A stretch of DNA of 64,000 nucleotides from Zygaena filipendulae (Eukaryota; Arthropoda; Insecta; Lepidoptera; Zygaenidae), in NCBI GenBank assembly GCA_907165275.2, contig OU015677.1, forward strand, positions 1,860,001-1,924,000. The letters run 5' to 3'. The position numbers were made by a program, and so were the translations under genes. Below, in pieces: positions 20,853 to 31,457 of this stretch (position 1 is its first letter; each line of letters begins with the position of its first letter). The notes below the pieces were generated by a model that saw only the letters and a list, made by a program, of their open reading frames with translations, was not told the DNA's origin and made no database searches.

Positions 20853-23694
20853 TCAGCAATAAATTAAAATTTTAAAACTTTTTAATCTTTCCTCTGGCGA
20901 CAATAATCGGCACATCTACTCCATTGAGCTTGGTTGATAAGATTTAATAGTAAATTTGAAATGATAAACTCAAATCCTAGGGATTGAAGATAGATTAAAG
21001 AGAAATAAAAAAGTACCTAGTTAATACCCTCCATTAAAAAAACTTCGATATATGGGAGCAATCGGAGTACCTACGACGAGCGAACCCTCAGCCACAGTCC
21101 ACAGATAATATAGTACTACACTGCCATACATAGGAACGAATGTTGTCTCAGGTTCGCAATTTCGTACTCCTTGCTTGTAAACACGGCAAATAAGAACTGA
21201 CTGTAGATTCTGCTTAAAACTTTTATTTAGTTATTATGTTATCATGTAAAAGACTTGTAAGTCGTAATGATAATAAAGATTCTTTAAACACAACTTTGCA
21301 AGGATATTTTGTACTGGTAAACGTAATTTCACAACTCTCTTTAGCCCAAGCTCCAATTTTTCTTCTGCCATCCGTCAAAATCCACTTCTCTCTTTTCAAA
21401 ATAAAATCTGACGTACCAAAACAAAATAATATAAAAAAGGTTGATATTGTAGCAGAATGCTACAACTGCCACAGATAATATAGGCCTCAGCACTGTTTTA
21501 CCGACGCATGTTAAGCTTCGGTGTAAACGTACACCAGGATAATATGCCCCATAAACACTCCCCGAGATATTTATTGGGATTCCGTGCTATAAATAAGCAA
21601 GCTGTGGGTGGAATGTGGACCGCCATGAAAAGACCGATCGGCGAGCAGTTCCCTTCACATTGTACTTCATATCGAATAGTTAGGAAGCAGCAAGTGTCAT
21701 TTACCATCCACACACACATCTGTAACCAAAATTCATTATGCGGAATACATTCTCCCGATAAATAGGAACTTCTGGGAACATAGATATAGGGCCATGGACA
21801 TACTAAATCATTCCGATCATTTGTAACCGAGCTTTATTAGCTTTATTGATATCAGTTACAATACTGACGGGGCCGGTTTGATAGTCGGTCTAGTAAAATT
21901 TTAAACTAGGTAGCTGTTTTCTATGGTTTCACCCGCGTTCATTTCTATGTTTCCGCAAAAATTCCGGGTTAAAAAGTATCCAATGTCCTTCTCTGTACCC
22001 CTTGTCGTGCCGTCTGCACTATCCCGAGTTATGTTTGCCTGAATTCTATTTAGTGCAGGTTTACACGGACGACAAATATCTATATAATATATAATCTTAC
22101 ACAATCCATGGAATGGATAACAGAACAGTATAATGTTGTGTAATGTAACGAACTAGGAACTATTACAATTAATTGCACCAACATAGTTATAAGTTATACA
22201 GCATTACAGATATCCGTAGGGAACACGGGGCAGTGCCTGGGACTTGCGACCCAGGTGTAGGTTTGATGGGGCCCCTTTACAATGCATAAACGCTCACCTC
22301 CACTGCCCGTGTTCCCAACTTAAGCATGGTAATATAATGATGAGACGGCCAACCAGTCACTAAGAAATCATGTATCATCTCTTCAACGTGAGCTTTACGT
22401 TATGATCTCTAATCTTCGCATTGTTCTATCATGAGGGTCTGGTCTACCCAGAGTAGTGACCCTCCCTGGTCGTCTACAGCTCCGATCTGAACACGTCTGA
22501 CCGTGTCCTGGTGTCTTATGCTATTCCGATTTACCCTGCAAGCTTGCGTGCATGCAACTTCATGTAGACGACCTTGCAATGATTCGCCTGTGTGCTTCCG
22601 GTACACACTCATTTGAGCCTCGGGCTCCCTGTTCAATGTCCTTTACTACCAAATGTACATTGTACTGCAAGATTGAACTTATTATAGATTATGGAGTTTC
22701 CCAGTGACTAGTCAGTCGCTTCACCAAATTCTCTGAATCTATTGTATTAGAATGTCGACTACACTATAATATTAGTGACGACTCACCGAGTGCCTTTGTA
22801 ACTTACTTCGGGCCGGACGACCTCACCTTACGCTACCTTTTCCGGCATTGCCTCTTATCCGCGCGGTCCCGATCGTCCTGCCCTTTATTCGTCAATCCAG
22901 TGCTTTCCTTTTACACTCCGAGCTGGACGACTTCACTTTACAGTTTACGCTGCTTGTTTTGATATTGTCTATTCCACGCGGTCGCGGTCATCCCGCGCTT
23001 GTATGTCCCTCTACCCACACTTTTGTTCAAGCATAAGCAAAGTGTTGCCACACCACAAAATATAGATTGACAGTACAATAATTAGTGTTGATACAAACCA
23101 ATTGTTACATGGCAAATCGCGCTGTGCGCGACACCCCTGACAATGTATATGCAAAATTTCATGATGATCGGTTGAGTAGCTAAAGCGTGAAATGAGGTAG
23201 TAAGTATGTATATGTATATTGTATATAGAATGTCTTTGTAGGTAGCTGATGAGGTATGAAAATTATGTTCGTTTAAAGTCCTGTTAATTAGTTTGTTGTT
23301 TAATTTCTGAGTAACTTTTACTTCAGGACGATTCCTAGTATAGTGTTAATTTGGTATTAAAAACAAACACCAATATATTTTGAAAATCTAAGCAAACAAA
23401 TTAATATTCGGGGATTTTCCTGAAATAGAGTTTTGAAAACAACGACGCAATCAAAGGGAATTCTCGAGATTTGAATGTATTTTGACGAATGATTTGTATC
23501 GATAATAAACTGCCTGTTCGTCCGTACGTTAGTCGGGAAGAGGGCATCAAGCTGCGAATTCTTTTGTACCCTCAATACTTCTTATTGTATATTTGTTGTA
23601 GAAAGTATGCTGTAATTTTTTTTTGTTGTTTCAAAACAGTTTTTAAATAAAAATCTATAAAATCTTTAATTTGTACACTTGTAAACAACACACT
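20853..23694. other. Largest stretch without a clear element or gene
   Basis: Contains two Helitron fragments (21905-22000 and 23130-23215, both reverse). A 17/16-bp inverted pair, GGGAACACGGGGCAGTG at about 22219 and CACTGCCCGTGTTCCC at about 22299, brackets about 65 bp. Several short frames (21508-21765 +, 22409-22636 -, 22848-23036 +) have no motif I recognise. Moderate GC at 22400-23040 would fit an old element or an unrecognised exon; I cannot tell which. Confidence 0.35.
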
Positions 23695-24342
23695 ACACTT
23701 GTAATAGGGTACTTGCATGAAATTTATAATAAGAAATTGTCTCAATATTTCAAAAATAGAGCCTTAGAAAAGCGTTATCGTGAAAGATTTACTAAAAAAT
23801 TTTCAATAGTTTCCAAAATATTCAACTTTGAATTTTGTAAAAAGGAACGTTGCAACGAAACACCAATCACAGCCAAGCTTGACACATGACGTCACTTTTA
23901 TTTTTTTAGGAAACATTTACCTCTTTCAGAGAAGGCAAAAGAAACTAAGTGCATACAGTCAACGCATATTTTCCATTTTCTGAAGTTTGTTACTTTAAAA
24001 TGCATCGGTAAGATGCATTTCGATTCTTTACTGGAACTTTTGGAAGTAAATCGACACAGTTCAACCTTAATTTCGCTTTAAGATATTGAAGTTATCTGTC
24101 TGTCAGTGTCACATGACTCTGTCAATACGACAGTGACATTTCTATCACAGATTAATAAGGCGTAATTTTGAACTAGTGACGTCATTCCGCGTTTCGGCGG
24201 TAATGTCTAAAGTAGGAACTTTGAAACGCTCTATATAATTAATTTATGCATATTTTTTTCTTTTTCTTGCTTTGTTTAAATAGGCCATATATCTTTGATA
24301 TAGACTGAAAAAAAATTCATGCAAGTACCCTATTACAAGTGT
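23695..24342. mobile_element. TIR element of about 648 bp with 26-bp perfect ends
   Basis: ACACTTGTAATAGGGTACTT continuing GCATGAA at the left is repeated inverted at the right (TTCATGCAAGTACCC...). A 72-codon frame (23671-23889 +) overlaps the left end and is Lys/Arg-rich, but I do not recognise a transposase in it. The interior has TGACGTCA/GTGACGTCAT sites. It reads as a deleted DNA transposon of unknown superfamily. Confidence 0.75.
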
Positions 24343-24605
24343 TTTAACAATTTCTCTTTAAAAAAAGATTATATTTTCTCTAAGTCTAGACCCCTTTCCG
24401 ACTAACCTATTCTCAATTACATCCAAAGCAGACTCTATATTTGTTATTTCAAGATTTCCTAACGGCATATCTAATGCATTGGAAACGTTAATTACAACAA
24501 TCCTTGGAAGTTAATTAATAGAATGGTATTTCCCGCGAATCCGCCCGCATGTTTGACAGCTGATGCACTGACGGCGATCCGCTGCTACTTCAAGTGTAGA
24601 TAGGT

Positions 24606-24735
24606 AGCGGGGTTCTTATCGGACGCCTACGTCATACAAAGAACACACCCTCCAAGTTTCAGGTCTCTACGATCAGCGGTCTAGGCTGTGCGTTGATCCA
24701 TCAGTCATTCAGGACAAAGCATTTTATAATAGATT
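24606..24735 (-). mobile_element. Second-subfamily Helitron fragment
   Basis: GACGCCTACGTCATACAAAG through CATCAGTCATTCAGGAC, ending in an ATTTTATAATAGATT tail. Confidence 0.6.
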
Positions 24736-24799
24736 TTCAAGTTGGACGAGGGGCTACTCCGACGGGTAGTTTAGACACCACAGATTGCCAAGATAATAT

Positions 24800-25036
24800 G
24801 GACATAGATAAGCAATAGTGTGTTAACCCACATTGGAGAAATTTTGAGTAAATCGCGTTTTAAAATCATATCGTCATTTTGTTTCAGCATTTTTTTTTTG
24901 TTTATATATTTTTTTGGTATTTAAACAATGTAATAAGGTAAACACATAATTAAAAAAAGCTCTTTAACTCTGAATAAAGCGTTTTGAATGAATAACTTAA
25001 TATTGTGGGTTAACATGTTATTGCTTATCTGCGTCC
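24800..25036 (-). mobile_element. M1 MITE, complete, reverse orientation
   Basis: Starts GGACATAGATAAGCAATAG and ends TTATTGCTTATCTGCGTCC. Flanked by ATAT on both sides (24796-24799, 25037-25040). Confidence 0.85.
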
Positions 25037-25186
25037 ATATAATACTAAACTACTTACACTAGTTTATACAATACAATTCGCCTGCGAGATATATTCAGTG
25101 TATAGTATCTATCACACAAGAAATGCTCTGTGTAGATTTATACCTACTCACTAGGTTTTTAGAACGTATCTTTACATAGTATAAAA

Positions 25187-25407
25187 CTAGCTGTTCCCCG
25201 CGGTTTCACCCGCAGTAATTTCGGAGATCCCGCAGAATTTCGGAATAAAAAGTACCCTGGCCATATCCTTCTCTGTACCCCTGACAACGTGTATGCAAAA
25301 TTTCATGATGACCAGTTACGCCGTTGATGCGTGAAAGCGTAACAGACAGACAGACAGACAGAGTTACTTTCGCATTTATAATATCAGTTTATAATATTAG
25401 TAAGGAT
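25187..25407 (-). mobile_element. Lep1-like Helitron
   Basis: CTAGCTGTTCCCCGCGGTTT, then TGACAACGTGTATGCAAAAT, a (CAGA)n run, and TATAATATTAGTAAGGA at the far end. A full-length member. Confidence 0.85.
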
Positions 25408-25897
25408 GAAGTGGCTTTCGCTGTCTGTTCGCGATAAACTCAAAAACCACTGGATTTCCATGCGGTTTTCACCAATAAATGGACGCAGATAAGCAATAAC
25501 ATGTTAACCCACAAAATTAAGTTATTGATTCAGAACGATTTATTGAGAGTTAGGGAACGTTTTTTAAATATGTGTTTACCTTATTACACTGCTTAAATAT
25601 GCAACTAAATATTGAACATAAAAAATGTTGACACAAATGGCGCTTCTACTTTTAAAACAAGATTTACTCAAAATTTCTCCAGTGTGGGTTAACACACTAT
25701 TGCTTATCTATCTACTTTTAAAACAAGATTTACTCAAAATTTCTCCAGTGTGGGTTAACACACTATTGCTTATCTATGTCCAAATATACCTACTTAGAGT
25801 GATTCGTGAGGAAGGTTTATATCTATAGTATGTATATCCTGAAACTCCCGCGGACACTTCGAAAGTTACCACGGGTGAAACCGCGGGGCGCAGCTAG
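25408..25897 (+). mobile_element. Helitron carrying a partly duplicated M1 element
   Basis: TTCGCGATAAACTCAAAAAC...GGTTTTCACCAATA, then M1 (25481-25781), then ACCTACTTAGAGTGATTCGT...GGGGCGCAGCTAG. The outer element is the TGATTCRTGAGG-type Helitron variant. Confidence 0.8.
25481..25781 (+). mobile_element. M1 MITE with 66-bp terminal duplication
   Basis: Usual M1 ends and AAAT flanks (25477-25480, 25782-25785), but the segment from CTACTTTTAAAACAAG to ACTATTGCTTATCT is present twice in tandem. This explains 301 rather than 235 bp. Confidence 0.8.
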
Positions 25898-26285
25898 TAT
25901 AATATGAACTGTACATAAATAACTCTTTGTTCTGTTCCACCGAATAGCTGTAATTCACAATGTTTTATTAACGGAATAAAATGGTCCGAGATTTACAACC
26001 GCCATAGAAAGGTTAATGTCTGGTGAGCCGACGTATCCACTCACGATAAAACTCTTTGATACCGTGCTTTATGTATCGCACAAGTAAACTAGCTGATATC
26101 ACGCGGCGTTACGCGTTTTTTTATAACCAACTAACTGATCCACATGATTTCTTCCGTCAATAGGCTAGTTCAGTTTTAATTTTTAGTCCATTAGGTACCT
26201 ACCTATTTTTATTCCAAAAAAAAAGAGTTTTTGAGGAAATTTCGAAATTCGCTCGGGTAAAACCGCAAGCTACAGTTAGCGTCAA

Positions 26286-26980
26286 TCCTTACTTATTATA
26301 AATGCAAAAGTGTACTTATTCGTTTGTTTGTTTGTTACGCTTTCACGGCGTAACGGCTCGATCGATCGTCATTAAATTTTGCATTTATACGTTGTCAAGG
26401 GCACAAAAAGGACATGGAGGACTTTTTATCCCGGAATTAACGCGGGAACTCTGAATTTAACGCGGGTGAAACTGCATAATATTTTGCACACCACACGTTG
26501 TCAGAAAAGGGTACCTACGCGCTTTATCTCTGTATATTTACATTTATTGGAAAAAAGAAAAAAATACGTGTGTATTGTTTTTTTAATTTTCTATCTGGCG
26601 GACTAATTAGAATTTAGATTTCAAAAGTCGCCAACATCCCTAATCAAGGGCGGGTTTCACCCACGGTAATTTTGGAGTGCCCGCGGGAATTCCGGGATAA
26701 GAAGTACCCTATGTCCTTCTCTGTACCCCTGACAACGTGCATGCCGAATTTCATCCAAATCCGTTCAGCCGTTTTTGCGTGATTGAGTAAACGTATGCGA
26801 GGATAAGAGCTCGAAAGCGCATTTTCATCCGACTTGCTTCAAATTTATCGTCACTGCTCAGCTCCTATGTGTCTGAGCGTAATGTTATATAGCCATCCAA
26901 ATCCGTTCAGCCGTTTTTGCGTGATTGAGTAACAAACATCCAAACATCCACCCTTTCACATTTATATTATTGGACGGATT
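26286..26980. mobile_element. Cluster of Helitron copies and an M3 fragment
   Basis: A + Helitron spans 26286-26475 (TATTATAAATGCAAAAGTG...GCGGGTGAAACTGCA). A reverse M3 fragment spans about 26522-26633 (ends GTCGCCAACATCCC). A reverse Helitron spans about 26645-26790. A second reverse 5' part at 26895-26975 repeats CCGTTCAGCCGTTTTTGCGT, so the body is partly duplicated. Confidence 0.65.
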
Positions 26981-27264
26981 AAAATTAGTAGATCGTGAAA
27001 ACCTCAACCCTTCGCGCGGCGGGTCGAATGTGTCCGCATCAAAGCGACCGGAGCGACCTCTGCCGGAAATTTTTCGCGTTAAATTTCCACCGCAATTAGT
27101 GAATCGGAAAACGCTCGCAGAATTTTAATTTCCCTCTTCTTATTCGTAGCCACGACTCTGCGCGAGATACCGAGTGATTGATGACATCAAAATGGCCGGA
27201 CACGTGCGCTTCTGTCCGACAATGACACAAAATGAGATACTGAGACAAAAAACAGTTTGCAAGT

Positions 27265-27725
27265 CTCTAAGACTAAGGCTAAAGCCACACTTCAAAGAGC
27301 TTCGCTTATTGCTAAGAGCCAAGCTACTCGCTGAGTGACTAATCCTAGTAAACTTACGTAACTTACGTAAATTATTTGTTTTAAGATAACCTAGTTTAAT
27401 AATTTATAAGCTATGTTTATATAAAGCGAGTTACCTGCAGTCAAACTGCGTAAGCAGTTTTGCGGGGCATGGTCTAAATGAATGTGTGAAAACCTTTTGT
27501 GAATAAATATATTACATACATACATGCATAGTGAACTGACATATTGCATACTATCGCAGTTGGTTACACTGCAACCGACGCCCCCAGCTGGCGGTCTAGC
27601 TAGTTGATAGTGTGGCGAGCTGCGATAGTACATTTATGTCTGTCCACTAGGATTAGTCACTCGGCGAGTATCGTGGCTCTTAAGAACTTATTTAAGCTCT
27701 GTAGCGTGGCCTCAGCCTTACCACA
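27265..27725. mobile_element. TIR element with about 75-bp arms
   Basis: The left arm reads AAGGCTAAAGCCACACTT...GTGACTAATCCTAGT. The right arm, from AGGATTAGTCACTCGGCGAG to GTGGCCTCAGCCTT, is its diverged inverse. A third arm at about 28178-28258 matches the left arm even better in inverse, so a second, interrupted copy seems to reach to there. Confidence 0.65.
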
Positions 27726-27844
27726 GATAATATAATACTACTCACTAACCAAATATTTATCGTGATATTCAAATAAAACGTGAACTGAGCTAGGAGAAAG
27801 TGATCTCGTTTTACGGTCACCAGATTATCACGATTTAAATACAT

Positions 27845-28075
27845 ATATCAAATCAAATCAAATCAAATATGCTTTATTGCCCCAAAAGAGAAAATAAAAA
27901 CTAAGACAGATAACAGGTAAATACAGAGCAAAAGGCGGCCTTATTGCTAGAGGCAATCTTTTCAAGGCAACCTTAAGGTGATAGAGAGCTGTAAATAGAA
28001 ACTAGAAGCGGGTGCTGGGTACATATATATTATTATATGGGTGAACGGGATTCACCCAGGGGCCAGGAGGATTGC
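27845..28075 (-). mobile_element. Non-LTR retrotransposon 3' remnant
   Basis: An (AATCA)n run, TATGCTTTATTGCCCC and AAAGGCGGCCTTATTGC match the 8495 remnant. Reverse orientation, no frame. Confidence 0.5.
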
Positions 28076-28393
28076 ATAGATGCGGTAACTTGCCACAGGA
28101 AACGATCGCATGGTGACTAGCTCAACATACGATGCTAGTGTGGCCAGCTGCGATAGTATGCAACATATTATTGTCTGTTCACTAGGATTAGTCACTCTGC
28201 GAGTAGCTAGGCTCTTAGCAATAAGCGAAGCTTTTTTGTAGTGTAGCCTTAGCCTAAGAGTAAGTAGGTAGATCCTAGTATGTACCTACCAATAGTTACA
28301 TAATATGTAGGGACTTGCGAACTTTTTTTTCTTTACTTTCGAACATCATTTAGGTTTGGTGATATTAATCTTTTGGATATTATACATATTACT

Positions 28394-28800
28394 AGCTATC
28401 CCCCGCACTTCCACCCGCGGCAATTTCGGAGTTCCCACGGGAATTCCAGGATAAAATAGGATAATTCCATGAATCACTCTACTGGTGAAAATCGCATGAA
28501 AATGCGTTGCGTTATGCGTAGTTTTAAAGATCTAAGCAAAAGCATACATAGGGACAGAGAGCGGGAAGCATAAGTATAAGTAGTAGGTATAGTCCAAAAC
28601 TAGGTATTAGTTTTACGCGCGCCTTCGCTCGCGTTAATGTAGATTTTGTCAATAAAATTTCTATACTTCAGTATTGCCTTTTCTGTACCTCTGACAAGGT
28701 GTAATTTCATGATGAAATTTCATGATGATCGGTCTCGTAGTTAAGGCAGGAAAGCATAACAAACAAACTCACGTTCGCATTTAGGTATAACAGTAGGTAT
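28394..28800 (-). mobile_element. Two adjacent Lep1-like Helitron remnants
   Basis: First copy 28394-28520 (CTAGCTATCCCCCGCACTTC...GGTGAAAATCGCATGAAAAT). Second about 28620-28795 (CGCGCGCCTTCGCTCGCGTT...GGAAAGCATAACAAACAAAC). Confidence 0.6.
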
Positions 28801-29004
28801 AGTTAGTACGGCTGGTCAGTCGCTCGAGGTTAGTACGGCTGGGTTTCATCCATATCATCTTGGAAGTTAAGCCCGTGTTTCTATTGAAGAGCCGAAAATT
28901 TCCATCAACTTTTAACTTTTAAAGTACCTACCTAATATACAATCTTTTACCTCCCCTTTCTTTATTGCATAATATTATGTACATATTTCCAAAACAATTA
29001 CTTA

Positions 29005-29145
29005 CAGCCGCACTAAGAGCCGTTTTAATGATTACTTACTTAATTTTAAGTAAAGATTTTCAAAATAAAATTGCCGGTAACGGAAACGTTAATTAAATTA
29101 ATTTAAGTTGGAATTTAACTAAATTTAGCTTAATTAGTGAAATGC
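29005..29145. mobile_element. Diverged half of an M2 MITE
   Basis: GCCGCACTAAGAGCCG, TTAATGATTACTTACTTAA and AATAAAATTGCCGG follow the M2 order with many changes. The second half is missing. Confidence 0.5.
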
Positions 29146-29324
29146 CACACAATAAAGGTGGTACCCTTAAGACGGTACCTACTTAGTAATGACTGTGTTG
29201 TGTTGAGACTAATAAAGATATTATTATTATTACTTTGTTACTTGCGATGTAATATTTGTGTTGTGTCAAATAAAGTTCTTTTTCATTACTCATACTCGGA
29301 AAGTAGGTCTGAAGTTGCCTGAGA

Positions 29325-29585
29325 AGCGGGTTGAAAGTAACACTTTTCAGCCCTAGGGAGAATCGCTTTCAACTGACAGCTGGATACTGCAGAAACTCAA
29401 GTTTTTTTTTTTTTATGTCCTAGAGAGCATACTTACTGGCCAGTAGCACACCTAATGGTTGATTTATGTAAAATAAAATTCACTCATTTTTTTCTTTAGC
29501 TAATTCCTATTTTTATTTTGACTTTCCTTGCATTCGTAATGAAAAGGACAGTGTTATCCTCGGGAGAAAGACTTATTTAGTCCCG
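29325..29585. repeat. Dispersed repeat, first copy
   Basis: About 255 bp from AGCGGGTTGAAAGTAACAC to GACTTATTTAGTCCC. An almost identical copy lies at 51001-51257. Family unknown. Confidence 0.75.
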
Positions 29586-30214
29586 AGACGGGGTTTGGCG
29601 CCCGAGCGTAGCGACTTACTTACTTTCACCCCTAGGATAACAATAACAATGTACTATTCTATATCAATTTATAGTCACTAGGTCCTAAATGACCTCATTT
29701 TAAGTTTAAGTAGGTACTGGCTGACTAACTGGATCCAAAAATTATACACATGCGTCGCGTCGTAGTAGCCGTAATTCACTTCAACATAATATGTATTATT
29801 TGCGGTGTAACATCAAAGGAATTCACCGGTCGTCCATCTTGAATTTAATGTTGAGACGGTTGTTGGAGGGAAACCCGACATTCCTATTGTAGTGCCAATA
29901 TACACTTGTATAAGGGTTCATTGTGTCCCGTCGAGGCTCAAGATGTGTGCGCCGATTACCCAGCTCCGAAAGGGTTAACTCGAGCGGATAACAAGCAGAT
30001 ATTGTGTTCTTGCGGGGTTAAATTTTTCTTGAGATGGAATTTGTGAAAGGATATTTTTTCTCTTTATTTTTATATGAATTCTTTTTTTTGTTTTCGTATT
30101 TAGAGAGACTTTATGAAAACTTTCTATGTAAGTATCTACCTAAATTCCATCGCAAGATAATGGGCTCGTTGACCAAATTTTAGCTTTTAGTCCGTCGCCT
30201 CGTGTAGATTAATT
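29586..30214. other. Spacer, nothing recognised
   Basis: No supported gene. Bases 29820-30010 are less AT-rich and contain no frame I would defend. Confidence 0.35.
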
Positions 30215-30218
30215 AAAA

Positions 30219-30855
30219 ATCTATATATAATAAAAATAAATCGCCAAATGTGTTGCGAAACGACTGCACCAAATATGATAATTCTTTTTCTTTGTGTTCA
30301 TTATTTTCAGGACAAGGTTTTTATAAAAGAAGTTTGGAGTTCCTGAGGGTATTCCGAAACTCACGCGGGTGAATCTCCGAAACGGTTGAACCGACTTTGA
30401 CGGGACTTTCACTGCTTATTAGCTGATGTTATAAGGAGTACCTAAATTAGGCAACCTACCTATACTATACTTGGAGTTCCAACGTGGAAAGTCCGAAACT
30501 CACGCGGGTGCAACCACGAGGCGCAGCTAGTAATATAATAAACTAGATGTGCCCCGCGGTTTTACCCACATGAATTTAAGTTTAGGAATCCCACAGGAAT
30601 TCCAAAGTAGCTTAATTTACTCCTAATGACATCAGCTAATTAGCAGTGAAACTTCTGTCAAAATAGGGTCCAACCGTTTCGGAGATTCACCCGCGTGAGT
30701 TTCGGAATTCCCGCAGGAACTCCAAACTTATCTTATAAAAACCTTGTCCTGATAATAACGGACCCAAAAAATAAGGTTTATCCAATTTGTTGCAGTCGTT
30801 TACAAGTTATATGCTTAGCAACACATTTGGCGATTCATTTTTATTTATATAGATA
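30219..30855. mobile_element. Two Helitron copies joined tail to tail (about 640-bp palindrome)
   Basis: A + copy runs from TAAATCGCCAAATGTGTTGC to GAGGCGCAGCTAG (about 30536). A reverse copy starts CTAGATGTGCCCCGCGG (30543) and ends with CAACACATTTGGCGATTCA. The arms are about 310 bp and visibly homologous throughout. Confidence 0.8.
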
Positions 30856-30949
30856 TAAATATTATAGTACATAATCACTCTCTTTTTTACGTAGTCAAAA
30901 AATTACACCGATACATCGAGTGACGTTACACCTTATAGTATAGTATAGT

Positions 30950-31165
30950 AGTAGACTGTATTGGGGCCCTGTCGGAAGACCAGCGCTTCATTATGTTCTG
31001 CCCCACAAACATAATGAAGCATTTATGCCCCCACACAGCACACCCTTCTATCTCCTTCATAATATTATTTGTTAAGTTTATATTTCTCTTCTCTCTCTTG
31101 TCTCTTATTTTGTAGGTACCTTTTATGTGGGGACCAATAAACTCCTTTTCTTTCTTCCTTTCTTC
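30950..31165 (+). repeat. Dispersed repeat ending in CTTTCTTT tail
   Basis: ACAGCACACCCTTCTATCTC ... GGGGACCAATAAACTCC followed by TTTTCTTTC repeats. The same block recurs at 42413-42533. It looks like the 3' part of a retroposon, class uncertain. Confidence 0.5.
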
Positions 31166-31383
31166 ATTCTTATAGTTTATACGACATTATGACGTATATG
31201 GCTTGTAGGGGATCTAGCCGGGGGTGCGCGGGTCGTGCGTCGTATTTTCTCATTAATTATTTCATAAACAAAATACACTGGTACCTTATATTTTTATTAT
31301 CTAACAGATGAGGACGGCCCGAATAAAGTTCTGACATTCATACCTACTCCGGTTTGACTTACCTAATAAACGTTTTGTTGCAG

Positions 31384-31457
31384 GACATCGACTATGAAGG
31401 GTTCCGGTGGTTTCTGGACACATTCCTGGAGGTTTCCACGCCCGATGAGCTCTCCAG
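31384..31457 (+). CDS. Dgk: DGK exon A, recoverin-homology start
   Basis: Residues 1-24 of the visible protein ([16 protein letters not shown]...). It enters in phase 0 after TTTTGTTGCAG and leaves after two bases of an Arg codon. It is not the first coding exon: type I DGKs have about 40 or more residues before this point. Confidence 0.9.

Noticed and set aside
23671..23889. Host gene encoded in the TIR element
   Set aside because: The frame crosses the element boundary and has no recognised fold, so it is treated as part of a decayed transposon.
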